From Gammaproteobacteria bacterium RIFCSPHIGHO2_12_FULL_39_24 (GTDB lineage Bacteria; Pseudomonadota; Gammaproteobacteria; Coxiellales; Coxiellaceae): 64,000 bases of DNA. The stretch spans positions 62,001 to 126,000 of the forward strand of contig MGXZ01000022.1 in the NCBI GenBank assembly GCA_001802455.1. Direction: 5' to 3'. The position numbers and the translations under genes were made by a program. How positions within the stretch are numbered: the stretch's first letter is position 1; every line of letters begins with the position of its first letter. A model generated the notes under the pieces. That model was given only the letters and a program-made list of their open reading frames with translations, did no database searches and was not told the DNA's origin. Below are positions 7,342-16,568 of the stretch, piece by piece.

Positions 7342-8502
7342 ATGAATCCAGGTCAACAAAATCCCGGCGCGGACCAGTCTTCCAATTTTTTTTGGTTGAT
7401 TGCGTTGTTGTTTGGTGTTGGTTTGGTGATTTGGTGGGTTGGTAGACAATACGTCGTGATTCCTTTTTTTTGGGTTCGTTCTTTCGAGCTCGATCTGATT
7501 CGTTGGTTTTCAATTTATGCTGGGCCCATCGCGCATTTTCTTCATCTTTCTGTGCCTTCAATTCGCGAAATTGATCAATTACAACATTTCATGAAAGTCG
7601 CTGATCCCAGCAAAATGGATTGGAAAAACTTCAGCATGGTCAATGTTTCCATTGGTGCTTGGACGAAGTTTCCCATCGGAATTATTTTTTTGTTACTGGC
7701 TGCATTTTTGGCGTGGCGAGGAACAGGACAATTCCAGCATATTTATAGCATGAAATCGTTACGTCAGATTGGACAAGCAGTATGGCCAGAAATTACACCC
7801 GTTATTTCATTGGATTTGGTGAAAGAAAATATTGATAAAGGCCCATGGGCGATGGCGCAATTGCCGCTCGATTTTTGTCGTCAACATGAATTACTGTCTG
7901 TTAAAACAGTGGCTGGAAAAAAAATCTGGGCATTAAAACAAAAACCGGCCTATCGTTTATTTACTTTACAGTTGGGACCGATGTGGAAAGGGTTGGATGT
8001 GTTGCCGATTCATATCAAAGCATTGGTTTTTATTTTTTTAGCGAGAGCAACCGGTCAACGTCCCGCGGCAAATGCTTTGCTGAGACAAATTGCTGCATCA
8101 GCCGCAACGGGAAAGCTTGATTTTACCGGTGTTTCAGAACAAATAAAAACATTTCAGAATCACCGAATTGTGAAATGGGTCGAGAAACGTCACGCTTACA
8201 TGGCAACATTCATGGCAACGTTATTAGAAATTGCGCGTAGCGATGGTGTGCTCGCCTCTGCTGAATTTTTGTGGTTAAAACCAGTGGATCGTCGTTTATG
8301 GTTTGTGTTGAATTCAGTGGGTCGTCGCACCAGCGTGGTTGAGGTGGCTGGTGTGTTTGCGCACTGGAAAGCAGAAAAAAAACTGGGACGCATGTTAAAG
8401 ACACCGATAGTGAAAGGGGCGGTCGATGCATTGGAAGAAGCATTGCAAAATATTTTGCTGATCGAAGAAGGTGATGAATGGCGTACAATCAACGAGGGCT
8501 AG
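7342..8502 (+). CDS. icmP: IcmP/DotM, coupling-complex membrane protein
   Basis: IcmP (DotM) forms the type IV coupling complex with DotL at the inner membrane and binds Glu-rich effector signals through its cytoplasmic domain. The 386-residue protein (Legionella 376) has membrane segments at about 14-33 and 110-125, with family motifs PWAMAQLPLDFC, FIFLARATGQRPAANALLRQ and ARSDGVLASAEFLWLKPVDR. Its 3' end overlaps the icmO start by 25 nt, so the two partners are translationally coupled. Confidence 0.95.
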   Translation: MNPGQQNPGADQSSNFFWLIALLFGVGLVIWWVGRQYVVIPFFWVRSFELDLIRWFSIYAGPIAHFLHLSVPSIREIDQLQHFMKVADPSKMDWKNFSMVNVSIGAWTKFPIGIIFLLLAAFLAWRGTGQFQHIYSMKSLRQIGQAVWPEITPVISLDLVKENIDKGPWAMAQLPLDFCRQHELLSVKTVAGKKIWALKQKPAYRLFTLQLGPMWKGLDVLPIHIKALVFIFLARATGQRPAANALLRQIAASAATGKLDFTGVSEQIKTFQNHRIVKWVEKRHAYMATFMATLLEIARSDGVLASAEFLWLKPVDRRLWFVLNSVGRRTSVVEVAGVFAHWKAEKKLGRMLKTPIVKGAVDALEEALQNILLIEEGDEWRTINEG

Positions 8503-10862
8503 ACTCTCATCAAGAGCAAAGCCAATCGAAAATCATTCGTGATACGCGCACGTTGGGTATGCGTGTTAAGGATACGCTTAAAAACCAAGTGTCACTGTCG
8601 ATTGTGATGTTGGTTTGTGCAACAACCTGCTTTATTTTGGGATACCTCAGCGAAATAATTTTAGTGATCGGAATGATTTGTTTTTTTTATGGGTTTTTTC
8701 AGAAACGTCATTTGCCTTTTCGCATGCCGCTGGTTTCTCATGAAAAGGATTTTAATGATATTTCACCCACTGGAAAACCACATTTAGCGCGCGGCATTTA
8801 TTATTTTGGAAATGAAATTAAGACAACGAATGAATTATGGTTTAGCAATGTCGATATGCGAACACACGTTTTAATTTTCGGATCAACGGGTTCGGGTAAA
8901 ACACAAGCGTTACTAGGCATTACGTATAATGCATTATTACAAGCATCCGGATTTATTTATGTTGATGGTAAAGGTGATAACAGTTTATATGCGTCGATAT
9001 TTTCGATGGTGCGATCGATGGGTCGCGAAGATGATTTATTGCTAATTAATTTCATGACGGGTGCACGTGATATTATTGGTCCGCAAGAAGGTCGTTTATC
9101 TAACACATTAAATCCATTTGGTTCGGGCTCATCCAGCATGTTATCAAATTTGGTGGTGAGTTTGATGGGGACTGCGCAGGCGGGTAGTGGTGATGCAGAT
9201 ATGTGGAAAGGTCGTGCGATTGGTTTTGTAGAATCATTAATGAAAGTGCTCGTTGCGATGCGCGATGCGGGACATATTTTGTTGGATGCCAATACCGTTC
9301 GTAATTATTTTCACTTGCCGAAACTAGAAACCATTGTGCTTGATAAAGTTTTTCCGCGTGACGGAATGGAATCGGTGAGCTTGGAAAATTTTCCGCCCGT
9401 TGTGTTGGAGGCGTTAACCAATTATGTATTAACGCTGCCGGGATTTAAAAAAGAGAGTAAAGGAAAACAAGTTTCTCAAGTGTTTGAACAACACGGTTAT
9501 ATCACCATGCAATTGGTACGTATTTTTACGTCGTTAGCTGATACGTATGGACATATTTTGCGTGTGCGTTTACCGGAAGTGGATTTATCTGACGTGGTAT
9601 TAAATCGCCGTATTTTATGCGTGTTATTGCCTGCGTTGGAAAAATCTCCGGAAGAATTATCAAACTTGGGAAAAATTATTATCGCCACGTTGAAATCGAT
9701 GATGGCAGCAGGATTGGGTGACAGTGTTGAGGGGGCGTGGAAAGATTTAATTGATCGAAAACCAACGAATGCGGAAACACCCTATTTATGCGTGTTGGAT
9801 GAATATGGTTACTATGCGGTCGAGGGTTTTGCTGTGGTGCCTGCACAAGCCCGTTCGCTTGGATTTTCTGTTGTTTTTGCAGGACAAGATTTACCAACAT
9901 TTCAAAAAGCATCAAAAGAAGAAGCCGCATCCATTGGCGCGAATACCAATATTAAAATTTGCATGAAACTAGAAGATCCGACTGACACGTGGGATTTCTT
10001 CATGAAAACAGCAGGTGAAGCGTATGTGACACATGTGGATAGTTTTCAAGTGGATCAAGGCAGTGTATTGGGAACGTATACGGATGCCAAAGGCGCACGT
10101 CTTGAAAAACGATCACGAGTTGATTTACTGGACTTAAAAGAACAACGTGAAGGGGAAGCGCATTTCTTTTTCAAATCAAAAATTGTGCGTGGTCGGTTTT
10201 ATTATGCCAATCCAGTACCCGTGAAACGGTTACACTTAAATCATTTTCTGATGGTAGATGCGCCTTCTGATGAAGTGGTGAATCAATTAAAAAGATCACT
10301 CGATGTGTATCGTTCATTGGATGCCTCTGCGCGTGCAGGATGGAAACCGTTAGATTTGCCTGAAAATGAAGAGATTGATCGTACGTTAACATTGATGCAG
10401 CAATTTCAAGCGTTGCCCGTTATGTCACGTATGATGGCGGTATTGTCACATTTTGAGGAACCCATTGAAGTGGCAGATGAAATTCCATTGGATTTTTTCG
10501 AAGAAGCAGCACAAACACAATTGGAAACTGTGTCAGATCGCTTAAATATTTTTACGCCATTACATATGACGGATTATCTTGAAAAATTATGGATACCTGA
10601 TGATCCCAAGTTCCGCGCTGAAATTTTAAATCGTAAACAAGTGCGTGATCAAATAGAATACTTGCAAAGATTGTGCGGAAAAACAGGACGACAAGCAACA
10701 ACCATTGCAACAGAATTGGTGGGTGATATGGATCGCGGAACGGATTATCCACCAGCACCATTGGATCCACCAGTGTTGCCACCACAAATTACCGCAAAAC
10801 TCTATGAAATTATTGACGGTGTCACGCTGAAGAAAAAAGAAACGACAGAAAATAGTTCGTAA
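8478..10862 (+). CDS. icmO: IcmO/DotL, type IV coupling protein ATPase
   Basis: DotL is the VirD4-like ATPase that receives effectors from IcmSW/LvgA and DotN and passes them to the channel. In this 794-residue protein (Legionella 783), two membrane segments lie at about 40-73, Walker A GSTGSGKT at 135-142, and the acidic Walker B region YLCVLDEYGYY near residue 437. The last about 200 residues are the helical extension that binds DotN and IcmSW. Synteny with icmP is exact. The icmN promoter region follows directly after the stop. Confidence 0.97.
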   Translation: MAYNQRGLDSHQEQSQSKIIRDTRTLGMRVKDTLKNQVSLSIVMLVCATTCFILGYLSEIILVIGMICFFYGFFQKRHLPFRMPLVSHEKDFNDISPTGKPHLARGIYYFGNEIKTTNELWFSNVDMRTHVLIFGSTGSGKTQALLGITYNALLQASGFIYVDGKGDNSLYASIFSMVRSMGREDDLLLINFMTGARDIIGPQEGRLSNTLNPFGSGSSSMLSNLVVSLMGTAQAGSGDADMWKGRAIGFVESLMKVLVAMRDAGHILLDANTVRNYFHLPKLETIVLDKVFPRDGMESVSLENFPPVVLEALTNYVLTLPGFKKESKGKQVSQVFEQHGYITMQLVRIFTSLADTYGHILRVRLPEVDLSDVVLNRRILCVLLPALEKSPEELSNLGKIIIATLKSMMAAGLGDSVEGAWKDLIDRKPTNAETPYLCVLDEYGYYAVEGFAVVPAQARSLGFSVVFAGQDLPTFQKASKEEAASIGANTNIKICMKLEDPTDTWDFFMKTAGEAYVTHVDSFQVDQGSVLGTYTDAKGARLEKRSRVDLLDLKEQREGEAHFFFKSKIVRGRFYYANPVPVKRLHLNHFLMVDAPSDEVVNQLKRSLDVYRSLDASARAGWKPLDLPENEEIDRTLTLMQQFQALPVMSRMMAVLSHFEEPIEVADEIPLDFFEEAAQTQLETVSDRLNIFTPLHMTDYLEKLWIPDDPKFRAEILNRKQVRDQIEYLQRLCGKTGRQATTIATELVGDMDRGTDYPPAPLDPPVLPPQITAKLYEIIDGVTLKKKETTENSS

Positions 10863-10864
10863 CT

Positions 10865-10897
10865 TTTAATGCTTTCTTAAGGATGTTTTGGTAGATT
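10865..10897 (+). promoter_or_regulatory. PmrA-box promoter of icmN and downstream icm genes
   Basis: TTTAAT-GCTTT-CTTAAG at 10865-10881 matches the PmrA box on both half-sites. TAGATT at 10892-10897 follows after exactly 10 nt. It overlaps nothing but the last bases behind icmO and lies about 70 bp before icmN, so it could drive icmN through icmB. Confidence 0.65.
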
Positions 10898-10967
10898 ATT
10901 GTTTGGATCGATAGGGCGGAGTGAATTCGCGTCCAGGGTGTATTTGTCGTGACATGGAAAAAAGTAA

Positions 10968-11576
10968 ATGGACACGAAAAAACGAATAGGAATTCTGCTA
11001 AGCGGACTAGTCATCGTGAGCATCAGCGGATGTTCGCATAATCCGTGTAAAAAATACCTCAAAAATCCCCCTTATGTGCCCGAGCAGAAGCTCGTAAAAT
11101 TGAAAAAGCCCATTAATGCGTTACAACAGCGTCAGTATGATTTTTGTATGTTGGAAAAAAATGGCGTGGAAGTAATTCGAATTGGTCAAACGTGGAAGTT
11201 CGTTTTTCCGAATGAGGATTTATTTGATAACGATACGGCGGAAATTAACGATCACTATTTACCCGTGTTAGCTATTGCTGCGGACTTTATGAAAACATAT
11301 TCCAAAATTTCAGTTGAAGTGGCCGGTTTCTCAAATAGAGCAGAAGATGATCCTATCACTAAATTTGGTAGTTACACGGATGAGTTGACCGAGCGACAAG
11401 CGCAGTCGGTTGTGCGGTATTTAACAGAAAAAGATATTAATGCGAGATTGATTTATGCGATAGGTCGTGGAAATGCCAAACCGGTTGCGTGGGATGGTAC
11501 ACCGCTGGGACGTCGATATAATCGTCGCGTTGAAGTGACTTTTCGTTATTATCGCGGTAATACGGCGTGGTATTGA
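10968..11576 (+). CDS. icmN: IcmN/DotK, OmpA-like lipoprotein
   Basis: IcmN (DotK) is an outer-membrane lipoprotein with a peptidoglycan-binding OmpA domain, an accessory part of the core complex. The 202-residue product has a lipoprotein signal ending ISGC (Cys22). Its C-terminal OmpA domain runs from about residue 75 to 198, ending in the diagnostic LGRRYNRRVEVTF. Legionella DotK is 189 residues. It begins a tight run: icmM-slot gene 21 nt later, icmL 21 nt after that, icmK overlapping. Confidence 0.92.
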   Translation: MDTKKRIGILLSGLVIVSISGCSHNPCKKYLKNPPYVPEQKLVKLKKPINALQQRQYDFCMLEKNGVEVIRIGQTWKFVFPNEDLFDNDTAEINDHYLPVLAIAADFMKTYSKISVEVAGFSNRAEDDPITKFGSYTDELTERQAQSVVRYLTEKDINARLIYAIGRGNAKPVAWDGTPLGRRYNRRVEVTFRYYRGNTAWY

Positions 11577-11597
11577 TTACAAATAAACGAGTGACGC

Positions 11598-12227
11598 ATG
11601 AGCACTGATTCACAAGAGATAGAACAAAAAGTAAATGAGTTTTATCGTGATCAATATCGCCGCACGATGAAATGGTTGTGGTATATGGTGTTGGTGTGCG
11701 CCGTGCTTTCTGTAGTGTTAGCATGGATGTCATACGATCGAAAACAGCCCGCTTACTATGCAGCGATCACAACGGGTGAAGTGGTTCCCATGCATTCTTT
11801 GTCGGAACCGATTGTGACCAGTGATTTTATTCGCAAATGGTCAGCGCTAACCGTTAGGTTGATTTACAACTTGAACTTTTCAACTTATCAACAACAATTG
11901 GCGCGTGTACAAGATCGATTCTCTGCTGCAGGGTGGGAAAAATTGAATGATGCATTGAATGCATCCGGATTAATTAAAAATTTAGTGAGTAGTCGTTTGA
12001 TTATTAGTTCAGTGATTTCAGGACCACCCATTATTCTTTCACGTGTTATTCTGAATGGCCGATTTACCTGGACAGTACAAATGCAATTGTTGGTTACTTA
12101 CACTGGCGCGAGTGGATCGACGAAACGTGGAATGATAGCAACATTGGTAATTCAGCGTGCACCGACACTCAATGCACCGCAGGGTATTCAAATCGTTAGT
12201 TTTAGTTTGCAATCTGCGCAACCGTAA
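11598..12227 (+). CDS. IcmL-family protein in the icmM/dotJ position
   Basis: The 209-residue protein has the IcmL/DotI architecture: VNEFYRDQYRRTMKWLWYMV (cytoplasmic helix then one membrane segment, about 30-50), then a periplasmic VirB8-like/NTF2-fold domain with VTSDFIRKWSALTVRLIYNLNF and GRFTWTVQMQLLVTY. In Legionella this slot holds IcmM/DotJ, a 94-residue relative lacking the periplasmic domain. Here the gene is full length, so the window carries two complete tandem IcmL paralogues, as in Coxiella. The two may form a mixed inner-membrane ring. The start follows AACGAGTGACGC. Confidence 0.88.
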   Translation: MSTDSQEIEQKVNEFYRDQYRRTMKWLWYMVLVCAVLSVVLAWMSYDRKQPAYYAAITTGEVVPMHSLSEPIVTSDFIRKWSALTVRLIYNLNFSTYQQQLARVQDRFSAAGWEKLNDALNASGLIKNLVSSRLIISSVISGPPIILSRVILNGRFTWTVQMQLLVTYTGASGSTKRGMIATLVIQRAPTLNAPQGIQIVSFSLQSAQP

Positions 12228-12248
12228 GAACCGTAAGATGGATAAATT

Positions 12249-12917
12249 ATGGCGGAAGAAAATCAAAATAAAATTCAAGAACAGGGCAGTAATAAAAGTG
12301 GGCTTACAATGGTTTTATTGCGCAATGCATTTTATCGTGATAATTATCGTCGCGCGACGCTTGCGCTAATCATGCTGGTTTTTATTAATATTGTCTTAGC
12401 GACTGCCGTATCTTATCGTTATTTCAATCCGCCGCAGCCGCAATATTTTGCGGCAAATAGTCAGTATCAACTCATTAAATTTCATCCGTTGAGTGATCCC
12501 GTGGTGAATAACAATTATGTGTTGCAATGGGTTTCAGATGCGGTGCAACAAGCATTTGGTTTGGACTTTATTCACTGGCGTCAGCAATTACAGCAAGCCT
12601 CTAACAATTTTACGCCCAGCGGTTGGTACTGGTTTTTGCAGGCATTTAAAAAAAGTGGTGACTTAGATACGCTGGTTAAATTGAGCATGGTTTCAGATGC
12701 GCAAATTACGGGTGCGCCGGTGATTCAATATCAAAGTGTATTGGATGGTGTGTATGTTTGGAAAATTCAAATTCCCGTTATGATTACTTATACGAATGTG
12801 AACAAAACCATTCATCAACCGTTGAGTGTAACGGTTATTGTAGAACGTGTTCCGGTGCAAGATAATCCCAATCAAATTGCCATTAACCAATTCTTACCAA
12901 CGGCAACGGCGGGGTAA
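12249..12917 (+). CDS. icmL: IcmL/DotI, inner-membrane VirB8-like protein
   Basis: The 222-residue protein matches IcmL (DotI, 212 in Legionella): NAFYRDNYRRATLALIMLVF (membrane segment about 35-58), then a periplasmic domain with NNYVLQWVSDAVQQAFGLDF and GVYVWKIQIPVMITYTN. DotI with DotJ makes an inner-membrane subcomplex needed for secretion. It is clearly paralogous to the preceding gene. The stop overlaps the icmK start (TAATG), so translation is coupled. Confidence 0.93.
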   Translation: MAEENQNKIQEQGSNKSGLTMVLLRNAFYRDNYRRATLALIMLVFINIVLATAVSYRYFNPPQPQYFAANSQYQLIKFHPLSDPVVNNNYVLQWVSDAVQQAFGLDFIHWRQQLQQASNNFTPSGWYWFLQAFKKSGDLDTLVKLSMVSDAQITGAPVIQYQSVLDGVYVWKIQIPVMITYTNVNKTIHQPLSVTVIVERVPVQDNPNQIAINQFLPTATAG

Positions 12918-14017
12918 TGAAAGTGATAAAAAGAATTTTTTCAACAACGATATTGGCAGTGAGTCTAAGCGGTATTGCGATGGTAGCGTCTGCTGCGCCT
13001 GTGGTGTTGCCAGCACCGAAGGCAAGTACAACAATGAATTCGCTGTTGGCACAAAATGAGCCGAATTCAGCGCCTTCTGCTGCTCAAAAAATGCCAATAA
13101 CAACGCCTCCTGCTTCTTCTGATGTAACCTCATCTGATGTGGCACCATTACCAGGCGCTACTTTTGTGGATGATGGTACAAAAGCGCCCCTTGTTTCAAC
13201 TACTGAGCAGCAATCAGCTTCGCCGAATCTATTGGGAAATACTGCTACGGGACGTCAAGCATTCGCACAAATGGTGCGTAATTTAATGCCGTTAAATCCA
13301 ACGCAAATTGTGTCATTACGCAATATGTTTGATCAAAGTCAACGTGCCATTGCGGAATATCCCGGTGTTCCGCCTAAACCAACGTCAAGTTCAGTGATGG
13401 TAAACATGTCGCCGGGTGCAGCACCACCGGTTATTCGACTTCGTGCAGGCTATGTCACTTCATTGGTTTTTTTGGATTCGTCTGGTCAACCATGGCCGGT
13501 GACCGGATATGATTTGGGAAATCCAAAAGCATTCAATATCCAACCCACAGCGCCAGATGGGAAAGGCGATATGTTAATCGTGCAAGCGTTAGATCGTTAC
13601 AAACAAGGTAATTTGGCGGTGATGCTGAAAGGTGAAAACACCCCGGTCATGTTAACGCTTATGCCTGGCCAACGCGCAGTGGATTATCGTGTGGATTTAC
13701 GGATGCCGGGATTGGGACCTAATGCGGCGGCTAATATCAGTGGATTGCCGCAAGCGGCAGATCCGTTGCTGATGGATTTCTTGGATGGTGTTACACCACA
13801 AGGAGCGAAATTGATTAGCGTGAGTGGTGCGCCAGCGCAAGTATGGTTATTTCAGAATCGTCTTTTTTTAAGAACGCGTGTGACCGTGTTATCACCCGGT
13901 TGGATTCAAAGTATGAATAGTCCTGATGGAACTCATGTTTATGAGCTAGAGAAAACGCCAGTGGTGCTGGCTTCTCAGCGTGGCGAGATGATTCAGTTAT
14001 CGATTAAAGGATATTGA
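12917..14017 (+). CDS. icmK: IcmK/DotH, outer-membrane core protein
   Basis: IcmK (DotH) is the secretin/VirB9-like outer-membrane core subunit that assembles with DotC, DotD and DotG. The 366-residue protein (Legionella 360) has a signal peptide ending VASAAP near residue 27. A low-complexity Pro/Ser/Thr linker runs to about residue 105. The beta-rich C-terminal domain contains RAGYVTSLVFLDSSGQPWPV and NGENTPVMLTL-like strands (seen as KGENTPVMLTLMPGQRAVDY). It lies between icmL (1-nt overlap) and icmE (4-nt gap). Confidence 0.94.
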   Translation: MKVIKRIFSTTILAVSLSGIAMVASAAPVVLPAPKASTTMNSLLAQNEPNSAPSAAQKMPITTPPASSDVTSSDVAPLPGATFVDDGTKAPLVSTTEQQSASPNLLGNTATGRQAFAQMVRNLMPLNPTQIVSLRNMFDQSQRAIAEYPGVPPKPTSSSVMVNMSPGAAPPVIRLRAGYVTSLVFLDSSGQPWPVTGYDLGNPKAFNIQPTAPDGKGDMLIVQALDRYKQGNLAVMLKGENTPVMLTLMPGQRAVDYRVDLRMPGLGPNAAANISGLPQAADPLLMDFLDGVTPQGAKLISVSGAPAQVWLFQNRLFLRTRVTVLSPGWIQSMNSPDGTHVYELEKTPVVLASQRGEMIQLSIKGY

Positions 14018-14021
14018 TGCT

Positions 14022-16556
14022 ATGCCCGAATCTCCAAAAACAAAAATGCCGTTACTCAGTAATGCTAAGGCGCGTGTATTTCTAGCATTGGGTTTGATTT
14101 TAATTGTGGTAGCAGTGATCACATTTGTTATTCACTGGCAGACAAAAAAAGCGGCCAGTGAAGGAACGATTGCCGTTGCGAGTGGTCCCAAAATTTCTTC
14201 TATTCCAGGTGCTGGAGAACCTTCTGCTGCCTACGTCAAAGCACAGACACAAGCAAATGTGGCTGGTGCAGAAGCAGCGCGCGCATCTGCCACCGCTTTC
14301 GTTCCAACCATCACACGCCCTGGCTTTGTGGGTGACCCCGATCAATTTGGGCAAGAACCAGGGGGGGTAGGAAAACAGTGTGGTGTGAATAAAGTAGTGT
14401 TGATGTATAAACCGAATCCGGCTAGTTGCACACCTAAAAATCTGGAACTGGCGAGACAAACGGGTGTGACGGCAGAAGAACTCATGTGTCAGGGTTGTAG
14501 TTGCCCCGCTTTAAAAATGGCGGGTTACACCATTGGCGATTTGAAAAATATCGGAATGACAGCTGAGCAATTGCATCAATGTGGATACAGCTTGCAAGAT
14601 TTAATGAATGCAGGATTTAGTGCTTCTGATTTAAAACAAGCCGGCTTTAGTGCGCAAGATCTCAAAAATGCGGGATTTAGCGCGGGAGAATTAAAAGCTG
14701 CTGGATTTGATGCAGCCGATTTGAAAAAAGCAGGATTTACGAATGCGCAAATACTCAATGCGGGTTATGAAAAAACCACTTCCGCTGCGTGTGATGTTGC
14801 AACATTGACGAAAGAACGTGAAGCGGGTAAGTCCGCTGCCGATCTGAAGAATCAAGGTTGTGATGTTGCAGCACTCAAAGCAGCTGGATTTACCGCGGCG
14901 CAATTAAAACAAGCGGGATTTTCCGCCAATGATTTAAAAACTGCGGGATTTAGTGATGCAGATTTAAGCGCGGCTGGTTTTTCTCCGACAGAAATTAAAG
15001 CGGCCGATGCTGCAGTTGGAAATTGCAGTGTAGAAAAATTGAAAAAAGAGCGTGAAGCAGGTGCTTCAGCGACTGCGTTACGCCAACAGGGTTGTGGATT
15101 GGCCGCATTAAAAGCAGCAGGATTTTCGGCAGCGGATCTGCGTGCAGCAGGTTTTTCTGCTGGTCAATTGAAGGCGGCCGGATTTTCAGCAACAGAGTTA
15201 AAAGACGCTGGTTTTTCTGCAGGAGATTTGAAAAGCGCGGGTTTTTCCGCAGCGGATTTAAAGAACGCAGGTTATTCTGCAACGGAATTAAAAAACGCGG
15301 GATTTAATCCTGCGGAATTAAAAGATGCGGGATTTAGTGCGGCTGATTTAAAAAATGCAGGATTTAGTGCAGGTCAATTGAAAGACGCGGGATTTAGTGC
15401 GGCTGATTTAAAAAATGCAGGATACAGCGCGACTGATTTGCGAACCGCTGGATTCACCCCAGGTCAATTGGCTTCGGCAGGTTATAGCGCGAGTGAATTA
15501 CGGGCTGCTGGCTTTAGCGCGAAAGAATTACGTCATGCTGGATTGAGTGCAGCTGATTTACGCGAAGCAGGTTATAGCTCAAATGAATTAAAAGCAGCGG
15601 GTTTTACCAAAGGTGATTTGTTGCGTGCGGGCTACGCAGCAGGTGAAGCAGGATATGCGGCGACTGCTGCAGCACCAGCCGACACTGAAGCGGCAATGTC
15701 AGCACCAGCAGGAACATCATTGCCTTCGATTACAGGAAATACACCCGAGGCGCGTTTGGCTGATTTTGAGAAAAAACAGCAACAAGATATGAGTGAGCAG
15801 CAACGACGCGATCACATTCAGCGTTTGCAAAATTTTATGAATCAGCAAGCAGAAAAATTGTTGGTGGGTTGGAGCCATGTTGATATGCAACAAACACAAA
15901 AGACGCCTCCAGAAAAACCCGCATCAGAAAAAGAAGGTGCTGGTGGTGGAGTGGGTAATCATGGTCATGGTTCGGGTGGGATAGCAGCTCAAGGTGGTTC
16001 AGTTATTAAAGCGGGTACGGTTTTATTCGCGGTAATTGATACGTCCATTAACAGCGATGAAAATACACCGATTATGGCGCGAATTGTCACAGGTGAATTA
16101 AACGGTAGTAAATTATTGGGCTCGTTCTCCAGACGCCACAAACGATTATTGATCACATTTAATTTATTAAACGACCCGCGTTATGAGAAAAGTATTTCAT
16201 TGTCTGCCGTTGCCATTGATCCCGACACAGCAAGAACAGCAATTTCCGGACAAGTGAACAATCATTACCTTTTACGATATGGAACGCTTTTTGCTTCTGC
16301 TTTCCTAGAAGGAGTTGCTACGGGTATTCAGAACCAAGGTGTTACTTCCAATTGTTTGGTAGCAGGATTTGGTTGTACCGTGCAACAAACTGCTTTAACG
16401 AGTCGACAACAAGTTTTGGTGGGATTAGGTAAAGTCGGATCTGCTTATGCGCAAAACATGGGGCAAAATTTTAATCGCGCACCCACAATTCGAATACCGG
16501 GTGGTACGGGTATTGGTGTTTTGGTGATGAGCGATTTAACAATGCCGGCAAAATGA
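14022..16556 (+). CDS. icmE: IcmE/DotG, VirB10-like channel protein with decapeptide repeats
   Basis: IcmE (DotG) spans both membranes and forms the central channel. The 844-residue protein is shorter than Legionella DotG (1048). It has one membrane segment (about 16-36), a Cys-containing stretch (about 120-170), and a long array of 10-residue pentapeptide-like repeats of the type AGFSAADLKN at about 190-545. A Gln-rich link and a Gly-rich stretch follow, and then the conserved VirB10/TrbI domain from about 650 to the end (KAGTVLFAVIDTSINSDENT). The length difference from Legionella is probably in the repeat array. icmG follows after 12 nt. Confidence 0.95.
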   Translation: MPESPKTKMPLLSNAKARVFLALGLILIVVAVITFVIHWQTKKAASEGTIAVASGPKISSIPGAGEPSAAYVKAQTQANVAGAEAARASATAFVPTITRPGFVGDPDQFGQEPGGVGKQCGVNKVVLMYKPNPASCTPKNLELARQTGVTAEELMCQGCSCPALKMAGYTIGDLKNIGMTAEQLHQCGYSLQDLMNAGFSASDLKQAGFSAQDLKNAGFSAGELKAAGFDAADLKKAGFTNAQILNAGYEKTTSAACDVATLTKEREAGKSAADLKNQGCDVAALKAAGFTAAQLKQAGFSANDLKTAGFSDADLSAAGFSPTEIKAADAAVGNCSVEKLKKEREAGASATALRQQGCGLAALKAAGFSAADLRAAGFSAGQLKAAGFSATELKDAGFSAGDLKSAGFSAADLKNAGYSATELKNAGFNPAELKDAGFSAADLKNAGFSAGQLKDAGFSAADLKNAGYSATDLRTAGFTPGQLASAGYSASELRAAGFSAKELRHAGLSAADLREAGYSSNELKAAGFTKGDLLRAGYAAGEAGYAATAAAPADTEAAMSAPAGTSLPSITGNTPEARLADFEKKQQQDMSEQQRRDHIQRLQNFMNQQAEKLLVGWSHVDMQQTQKTPPEKPASEKEGAGGGVGNHGHGSGGIAAQGGSVIKAGTVLFAVIDTSINSDENTPIMARIVTGELNGSKLLGSFSRRHKRLLITFNLLNDPRYEKSISLSAVAIDPDTARTAISGQVNNHYLLRYGTLFASAFLEGVATGIQNQGVTSNCLVAGFGCTVQQTALTSRQQVLVGLGKVGSAYAQNMGQNFNRAPTIRIPGGTGIGVLVMSDLTMPAK
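14591..15650 (+). repeat. icmE: 30-bp in-frame repeat array within icmE
   Basis: Roughly thirty degenerate copies of a 30-bp unit encode A-G-F-S/T-A-x-D/E-L-K-x decapeptides, broken twice by Cys-containing spacers (one pattern EREAGxSAxxLxxQGC). Copies around 15330-15420 are nearly identical at DNA level, so recent duplication and copy-number change are likely. The structure is the periplasmic repeat region known in DotG proteins. Confidence 0.88.
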
Positions 16557-16568
16557 TAGGGTATTACT

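Noticed and set aside
14591..15650. CRISPR array
   Set aside because: The 30-bp periodicity has no unique spacers and encodes in-frame decapeptide repeats of IcmE. No cas genes occur in the window, and the 6-7 bp tandem repeats elsewhere are also not CRISPR.
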